Assembly (NCBI GenBank): GCA_963691815.1
Contig: OY829660.1
Coordinates: 2,852,466-2,916,465, forward strand
Source of the DNA: Echiichthys vipera
Lineage: Eukaryota > Chordata > Actinopteri > Perciformes > Trachinidae
Direction: 5' to 3'
DNA: 64,000 bases
In this document: in pieces, positions 58,511-64,000 of the stretch
How positions within the stretch are numbered: position 1 is the stretch's first letter
Layout of the letters: each line of letters begins with the position of its first letter
The notes under the pieces: generated by a model
The model's database searches: none
Told to the model about the DNA's origin: nothing
Seen by the model: only the letters and a program-made list of their open reading frames with translations
Translations under genes and position numbers: made by a program

Positions 58511-58640
58511 GACTTTTTTCAGCTGTTGTAATGTTGACAAATTCCTTTCATACATGGACTAAAACCTGAAGAATATGCAGAATAATTAGTCTCTTGAATG
58601 CAGTAATTTTTACCTCACCAATTTTTTTAACTCCTAATTT
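58511..58640. other. Right flank of the duplicated tRNA block
   Basis: 58511-58562 matches the sequence after the intact tRNA (CAGCTGTTGTAATGTTGACA, CATACATGGACTAAA) with a 3-bp deletion and one substitution. Similarity ends at about 58563. Confidence 0.8.
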
Positions 58641-58684
58641 AGCTGTGAGCTGACAGCCAACTGTCACTCAGCTGGGACACACGC

Positions 58685-58801
58685 AGAGCCCCGCCCACAT
58701 ATAGACCCGCCCATATGGAGCCCCGCCCACCGGCACCTGCAGCCTTGTGTCCTCCAGCTCCCCGCGGGACAGAGGCTCCACCGTCGGACGCGAGAGAGGA
58801 G
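58685..58801 (+). promoter_or_regulatory. Probable promoter and non-coding first exon of a plus-strand gene
   Basis: Three GC boxes (CCCCGCCCAC, ACCCGCCCAT, CCCCGCCCAC), a TATA-like CATATAGA near 58697, then CpG-rich sequence ending at a strong donor GAG|GTAAGC (GT at 58802). No convincing ATG is in the exon. In human 1q25 the plus-strand gene divergent from ANKRD45 is KLHL20, so it could be its 5' exon; that is only a synteny guess. Confidence 0.4.
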
Positions 58802-58886
58802 GTAAGCCAGCTGCACACGTCCTGCATGTCGTTTCTGTTGTGGTGCAAATTAATTTTCTCTGCCAGGGACAACAGGAGACATTTAC

Positions 58887-58888
<2 letters not shown>

Positions 58889-58965
<77 letters not shown>
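58889..58965. repeat. (GA)n microsatellite
   Basis: About 38 GA units grade into GAAACA repeats. A second (GA)n run is at 59243-59289. Confidence 0.96.
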
Positions 58966-58968
<3 letters not shown>

Positions 58969-59240
58969 GAAACAGAAACAGAGGGAGAAACAGAGAGAGA
59001 GAACGCCCTTTTTCATCACATTTAACTCTAAACTGGTGAAGTTAAAATGACAAAAACACGTTTTTATGGAGGTGAAAATATTAAAATCATCATGAAACTT
59101 CACATAAATAAATAATAATTAATAATTAATTCACAAAAAGGAACGACTGACACTGAAAACAGACGCTTTGATGCAGAAACGGACGCGTTTCTCACGATAT
59201 CTGAGGATTCAATGAGACTTAAAGTGTTTTTGGAACAAAT

Positions 59241-59289
<49 letters not shown>

Positions 59290-59292
<3 letters not shown>

Positions 59293-59550
59293 GAGATTAT
59301 TCCTTAATTCGGGTTAAGCTGCAGTTTCTCTGCCTGTCCCAGTCCAGCAGGAGTCTTGAGTTTAGTGAGCCCAACAAGGGGGACACCTTACACCCTTCAG
59401 TTTATCATGTGGACGCGTCTTCGTTGACTTTGCTCACACACACTAGTACAAGTACAAGCTAGCTGTGTTAGCCTGTGTTATAACCTATACTGTTATCAAG
59501 ACTGGGTAGTGATCACTGATATCTGCAACATTAGTTTTCTCTGTACCTCT
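59290..59550. other. Non-coding, no feature recognised
   Basis: Unique-looking sequence between the second GA run and the next interspersed repeat; no conserved frame. Confidence 0.4.
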
Positions 59551-59845
59551 TGTCCCTGTCGGGGTCGTGGGGGGCTGGAGTCGATCCAAGCTGACATGGG
59601 GCATGAGGCGGGGTCCACCCTGGACAGGACGCCAGTCTATCACAGGACACATAGAGACGAACAGAGACAGACAACCATTCACACCTACGGGTGATTTAGA
59701 GTCATCAATGAACCGAACACCTGCACGTCTTTGGACTGTGGGAGGAAACCGGAGAACCCGGAGAAAACCCACGCAGACACGGGGACAACATGCAAACTCC
59801 ACACAGAAGGGCCCCAGCAGGGATTCGAACCAGGAACCCTCTCGT
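59551..59845 (-). mobile_element. Fish SINE-like interspersed repeat, reverse orientation
   Basis: Contains GACAGGACGCCAGTCTATCA, ACCTACGGGTGATTTAGAGT, CTTTGGACTGTGGGAGGAAA and CATGCAAACTCCACACAGAA, and ends in a degraded tRNA-like head (GGATTCGAACC at 59821). The conserved central block equals the reverse complement of the SINE at 61340-61500. V-SINE-like by memory of fish repeats. Confidence 0.65.
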
Positions 59846-60570
59846 AATTCACAGCATCTGTAATTACATTTTGACTCTTTTTGCCGTTCATATGTCTTCA
59901 TTACTTTTGTTTTGTCGATAGTCGGTACCAAAGACATGGCGAACAGCCCACATGGTCGTCCCGTCTGTGCTGTAGCTGGCAGGCAGATGGTTTACACAGA
60001 TTAGCAGGCTCATGAGCAGATTAGCTCCGTTTGCCCGCTGCTTTACCGACTGGTTACCGGACTGACAGGCTGATACGAGCTCTCCTCTGCTTTTATTTTG
60101 TAGGAGTGATCAAAGTCAGACATTCGCATTGATTGCTAACAGGCTGGTTGTGAAATGTGTTTCCCCTCCCACTCATGAGCCTACTGAGTGGGTAAACCAA
60201 GAGCTATGTGACTGACAGGGACTGGAGGAGGAGGGCCAGATTAAGCCCCCACCTCAGGCTGACAGGATGAATGCCTCTTTATGAGGGCGTTAGGGCAGAA
60301 CAACACGTAGCCTCGCTGCTTCAGTGAGGGTGGACTGGTTTGTTAAGGGGATTTAGAGCAGAATGAATCCAGGACCCTTTTCTCCGGACTGACCTGAGGC
60401 GGTGGGTCAGCACCATGTTAGCTCACTGTCTGTTCAGCAGACTGCAGACCTGACGTGCTCAGGGGGTAGGGGAGAGCGGGGTCCTTTGAGCCTGTGGGGG
60501 CGTAAAGCTAGATAACCATAGACAAGGTTGGTCGTCCATGGAGTCCTGGCTCTTGTGTCTTAACGATTAC
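59846..60570. other. Non-coding, no gene seen
   Basis: No conserved exon or RNA gene recognised. Confidence 0.4.
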
Positions 60571-60574
60571 AGAC

Positions 60575-60755
60575 ATTCATTCATTCATCTTCATCCTCTT
60601 GTCCCTGTCGGGGTCGCGGGGGCTGGACATCGGGCCTGAGGCGGGGTCCACCCTGGACAGGACGCCAGTCTATCACAGGACACATAGAGACGAACAGAGA
60701 CAGACAACCATTCACACCTACGGGTGATTTAGAGTCATCAATGAATCAATGAATG
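60575..60755 (-). mobile_element. Second partial copy of the SINE-like repeat
   Basis: About 130 bp nearly identical to 59560-59710 (GGTCCACCCTGGACAGGACG, then ACAACCATTCACACCTACGG), lacking the tRNA-like end. Confidence 0.65.
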
Positions 60756-60769
60756 GGTCCGTGGGGGCA

Positions 60770-61110
60770 GCAGCTCCAGCAGGGGACCCCAAACTTCCCT
60801 TTCCCGGGCCACATTAACCAGCTCTAACTGGGGGATCCTGAGGCGTTCCCAGGCCAGTGTGGAGATCTAATCTCTCCACCTGGTCCTGGGTCTTCCCCGA
60901 GGCCTCCTCCCAGCTGGACGTGCCTGGATCACCTCCCTAGGGAGGCGCCCAGGGTTCATCCTTACCAGATGATCCTGAACCACCTCAACTGGCTCCTTTC
61001 AACGCTAAGGAGCAGCGGCTCTACTCCGAGTTCCTCACGGATGCTGAACTTCTCCCCCTCTCTCTAAGGGAGACTCCAGACCCCCTCCTGAGCAAACACA
61101 TTTCACACGC
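60770..61110. mobile_element. Fish interspersed repeat, probably a LINE fragment
   Basis: CCGGGCCACATTAACCAGCT, GGCGTTCCCAGGCC-type, TGGTCCTGGGTCTTCCCCGA and CTCCCAGCTGGACGTGCCTG are hallmarks of a high-copy teleost repeat, probably antisense non-LTR retrotransposon coding sequence. The family is not certain. Confidence 0.6.
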
Positions 61111-61343
61111 TTGGACCCGCGACCTGGTTCTTTCGATCATGACAGTTCGTCAAATGGTGGCGTGCAATAGAAGCAGTAAATGTGTCAGAACAACCTCCAC
61201 CCCCTGACCCCCTTGTTTGAACCCCGCTATAAACTCGTCTGAGCCACATCGTTATTAAACACACAGCCTCTTTGCCTCTATACAGCAGACTCTGGAGGGA
61301 GGGAGTGCGATATTTAACATTTATTTGGATTTATAGGAGGGTG

Positions 61344-61505
61344 GTGATGTGGTGGTTAGCACTGTCGCCTCACAGCAAGAGAGTTCCAGGTTCAAATCCC
61401 GACTGGGGCCCTTCTGTGTGGAGTTTGCATGTTGTCTGTGTGGGTTTTCTCCGGGTTCTTCCTCCCACAGTCCAAAGAAGTGCAAGTGTTAGGTTCATTG
61501 ATGAC
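61344..61505 (+). mobile_element. tRNA-derived SINE (V-SINE-like)
   Basis: Pol III A-box-like TGGTTAGCACTGTCGCC and B-box GGTTCAAATCCC lead into the conserved block CTTCTGTGTGGAGTTTGCAT, then TTTTCTCCGGGTTCTTCCTC and CCACAGTCCAAAG. It is not a functional tRNA: there is no closing acceptor stem. Confidence 0.75.
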
Positions 61506-62370
61506 TTTGTCGTATTTTTGGATGAACAAATATTTAAAACAGGGCACCGCGGTACACAACGTACAGAGCAGCAGCTCGGCCGGCAGACAGCCCACCGACA
61601 AGCTGGAAATAAATACCGTATCTGAGGCAGCAGTTTATAAAGAGCCAGAGTGAAGCTGTGTCTCTGAAGAGGAGGTCACAGGTATCCCTCCGATACAGCA
61701 GCCGGTACAGACGCACACATACAACATCATGTGACCACGACGATCGACGGCAGGGCGGTGTCTCTGCAAGAACGTGGCCAAACTATCCGTATCATGAGAC
61801 GGGGGTTAGGATATAATATAACTGGTGTACAGTATATGCATAGGTTGTCATATCAGGGTGATAGTCAAGTGGGGTCCAATGGCTGACGACACAACACAAC
61901 ACAACACTGCATACACATCATTTTAGAACATTACAACATAACATTACAACATAACATTAATAACGGATGCAAAAAACTGCATGTTTTTGCCCCAAACTCC
62001 ATGCAGTGATCATAAAGCGGGCATGTGTGTAAAGGGGGGACTCGTGGGTACACAGGGCTGCTTCCGGAATGATCCAAACATGACTGCGTGTGGCAGACAG
62101 CCAGTCTGGGAGAGTGGACATAAGGGGAGACTCACACACACACACACACAAACACACATGCACGCTCAGAGCAGCTGTAGTAAAAGGAGAGCCTTGTAAA
62201 TCAGGGACAGGTGTCTCTGGACACTGACAGAGGGAGGACACACAATGCTGAGGCTGCAAAACTCAGTATTTACACCAACAATGAGCGCAGGTTATGGAGG
62301 TCGTCGTTCGCGTATTTCCACTAGGTGGAGCCCTCTGTTCAACTTAAGGTGGAGCACTGATTTACCATTC
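61506..62370. other. Non-coding, no gene seen
   Basis: Contains an ACAACA/CATAACATT low-complexity patch at 61888-61962 and a short (CA)n run at 62132-62157. Open frames here have no recognisable domain. Confidence 0.4.
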
Positions 62371-62983
62371 AGAGCGCACTCACACTGTCCTTCCGGACCG
62401 CGACCCGGGCTTTAGGGTACTTGTCCCCCCTCCCTCTCCCCCCGCGCCCCAGCACCGTTTGTACTAACACTGCCTGGGCCTCGGCGAATGCTTCTTGCTG
62501 GTCATACGCCATCACGCCGTAACACGTCACACGCATTGATCGCGTGTGTGTGGCTTTGTTTCCAAATCTTTCCGTAGACCTCTGAGTTTTTGTGCGTCTT
62601 GTCGACTGTTTTTGAATCTTTTCATCGACCAAATCTGCAGTAAACACTCCACCTCCGCATCACACCAACATGAACCTTTCACCGCCATTGTTGTTGTTGT
62701 TGTTAAATGTCCGCACATGGTCCCTCCTTCTATTTACATGTCCGAACAGGCGGACATAACGCTACTGCCGTAGGGCTCGTGCTCGTGCTCGTACACGTGC
62801 GCATGCTCGTGCTCGTACATGTGCAAACGGCTCCGCTAAAGCCCACCTCTTTCAAGCGGGCCGTGGACGACCCGCTGGCCGCAGTTATGCGCGGAGCGGG
62901 TGCGCTCACACTACTTAACGGTACTAGACTTTAGCTGAAAAAACGGTTTTGGCCCCGGCCAGAAGGACAGTGTTAGTAGGCCC
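62371..62983 (-). mobile_element. Harbinger-like MITE, copy 5
   Basis: Ends GAGCGCACTCACACTGTCC and GGACAGTGTTAGTAGGCCC. The Myb/SANT-like ORF region on the minus strand (62691 to about 62530) starts MAVKGSCWCDAEVECLL. It is more diverged than copies 1-3. Confidence 0.7.
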
Positions 62984-63056
62984 TCAGTGAGCTCTTCTCT
63001 TTACACCAAGAGCTCCAACTGGGGTCAACGAATACAACGAAGGAGACTTAGACTAA

Positions 63057-63103
63057 GGGCGCACTCACACTGTCCTTCCGCACCGCGCCAAAACAGCGCG
63101 CTT
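63057..63103 (-). mobile_element. Harbinger-like MITE, copy 6, terminal fragment
   Basis: GGGCGCACTCACACTGTCC preceded by TAA; similarity ends after about 45 bp. Confidence 0.55.
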
Positions 63104-63481
63104 AGTGATCCCGCTGCACGAGAATGTATCTGAGGATCTGTGTGTTTCCACTGTAGCGTTGTCGCCTGAATGTTCTTCTCTTAGCGTGCCAGTCGGTGTT
63201 TAATCAGACAATTCAGTCAATCCCCACGTGGATAAGTGGATCAGTGTTAACAGGTGTCACAAATCAGCAGACAGCAGGATCACAATTACACAGCAATGAT
63301 TAGAGCATCAATGCAAACTCTGTTTAAATCAGTGTTTCACACAATGAGCCACGCTCGGCATTAGGACATGTCTTTAAAATAATTAAATAAAATAATCTTT
63401 TACATTTCCTCTACATTTAACTGATTCCGTGAATTTGATTTGACCTTTATTCTTAAATCTACCTCATATATATTTGACTAA
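63104..63481. other. Non-coding, no gene seen
   Basis: AT-rich sequence between two MITE copies; nothing recognised. Confidence 0.4.
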
Positions 63482-63820
63482 GGGCGCATTCACACTGTCC
63501 CATACTTGTCCCCCCCCGGTGAAAGGTTGACGTTGGTGTGATGCGGAGGTGGAGTGTTTACTCCAGATTTGGTCGATGAAAAGATTCAAAAACAGTCGAC
63601 AAGACGCACAAAAACTCCGAGGTCTACGGAAAGATCTGGAAACAAAGCCACGCATCGCCATGACGTCATCAATGCGTGTGACGTGTTACGGCGTGATGAC
63701 GTATAGGCAGCAAGAAGCATTCTCCGAGGCCCAGGTAGTGTGAGTACAAACGGGCCTGGAGGGGGGGACAAGGACCCTAAAGCACGGGGCACGGGACGGA
63801 GGCACAGTGGGAGTGCGCCC
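63482..63820 (+). mobile_element. Harbinger-like MITE, copy 7, internally deleted, clear TAA target duplication
   Basis: Begins GGGCGCATTCACACTGTCC and ends CAGTGGGAGTGCGCCC. TAA flanks both ends exactly (63479-63481 and 63821-63823), as expected for PIF/Harbinger insertion. About 250 bp of the non-coding half is deleted. The Myb/SANT-like ORF (63549 to 63741) is nearly identical to that of copy 1 but lacks its first residues. Confidence 0.8.
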
Positions 63821-64000
63821 TAAGATTCTGTCCGGGAGCTCAGGAAAGTTGACTCATCGATGCCCTAACCTGCTGTTCTTCATGTTTGGCTAGGCTTTGA
63901 TTGGTTCAATTGTATTTCAATGCAATACGTCTTTATTTCAGTACAGGACTGTGGCTCACGCTCTGACTGTGTCCTCGCTCTCTTCTCTCTCCTGCAGCAG
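63821..64000. other. Right edge with splice-acceptor-like sequence
   Basis: The last 30 bases are a pyrimidine tract ending CTCCTGCAGCAG, a strong 3' splice-site pattern (AG at 63996-63997 or 63999-64000). A coding exon may start at or just beyond the edge; it would fit the donor at 58802. Confidence 0.35.

Noticed and set aside
61344..61425. tRNA-like sequence with A and B boxes
   Set aside because: No acceptor or anticodon stem closes; the downstream block identifies it as the head of a SINE.

Overview
The window is vertebrate, almost certainly teleost, nuclear DNA. The genes have many short exons with GT/AG splice sites, and the proteins match vertebrate orthologues exon by exon. The intergenic DNA is full of (CA)n/(GT)n microsatellites, AT-rich minisatellites, fish-type SINE and LINE fragments, and Harbinger-like MITEs. 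There is no prokaryotic or organellar signal.

Layout. 1-1600: 5' end of CRYZ (zeta-crystallin/quinone oxidoreductase) on the minus strand; its first two coding exons are visible and the rest lies beyond the left edge. 3300-11415: complete DARS2 (mitochondrial aspartyl-tRNA synthetase), 17 exons, plus strand. 12840-19317: complete BPNT2/IMPAD1 (Golgi 3'-phosphoadenosine phosphatase), 8 exons, plus strand. 21722-24003: ANKRD45 (ciliary ankyrin protein), 4 exons, minus strand, with two X-box-like RFX motifs just upstream of its start codon. 24739-24810: an intact tRNA-Gln(CTG) gene.

25749-58510 is the striking part. A degraded duplication of the ANKRD45-5'/tRNA-Gln segment carries a second tRNA-Gln gene. 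That gene is cut after its 13th nucleotide by about 32.3 kb of DNA, and the remaining 59 nt resume at 58452. The insert is four head-to-tail, virtually identical copies of an element of about 8.03 kb. An 8-bp sequence belonging to the tRNA (TATGGTGT) sits before copy 1 and at each copy-copy junction, but at the far right end it is replaced by TTGGCCG. Each copy holds an eight-exon, splice-consistent but broken transposase-like gene (two N-terminal C2H2 fingers, a DDE-like fragment, a Pro-rich region and a C-terminal Cys motif), a 20-bp minisatellite, a nested solo LTR with a 5-bp target duplication, and an A+T-rich tail satellite. My reading is a small-RNA-gene-targeting DNA transposon, comparable in behaviour to the fish Dada superfamily. 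It was dead or non-autonomous before it was amplified in tandem.

58511-64000: no complete gene. There is a GC-box/TATA-like promoter with a probable non-coding first exon (donor at 58802), GA microsatellites, SINE/LINE repeats, three more Harbinger-like MITE copies, and a splice-acceptor-like sequence at the extreme right edge. These could be the start of a plus-strand gene continuing outside the window.

The genes are independent housekeeping or ciliary loci and do not form a pathway. All exon boundaries were derived by hand from reading frame and splice consensus.
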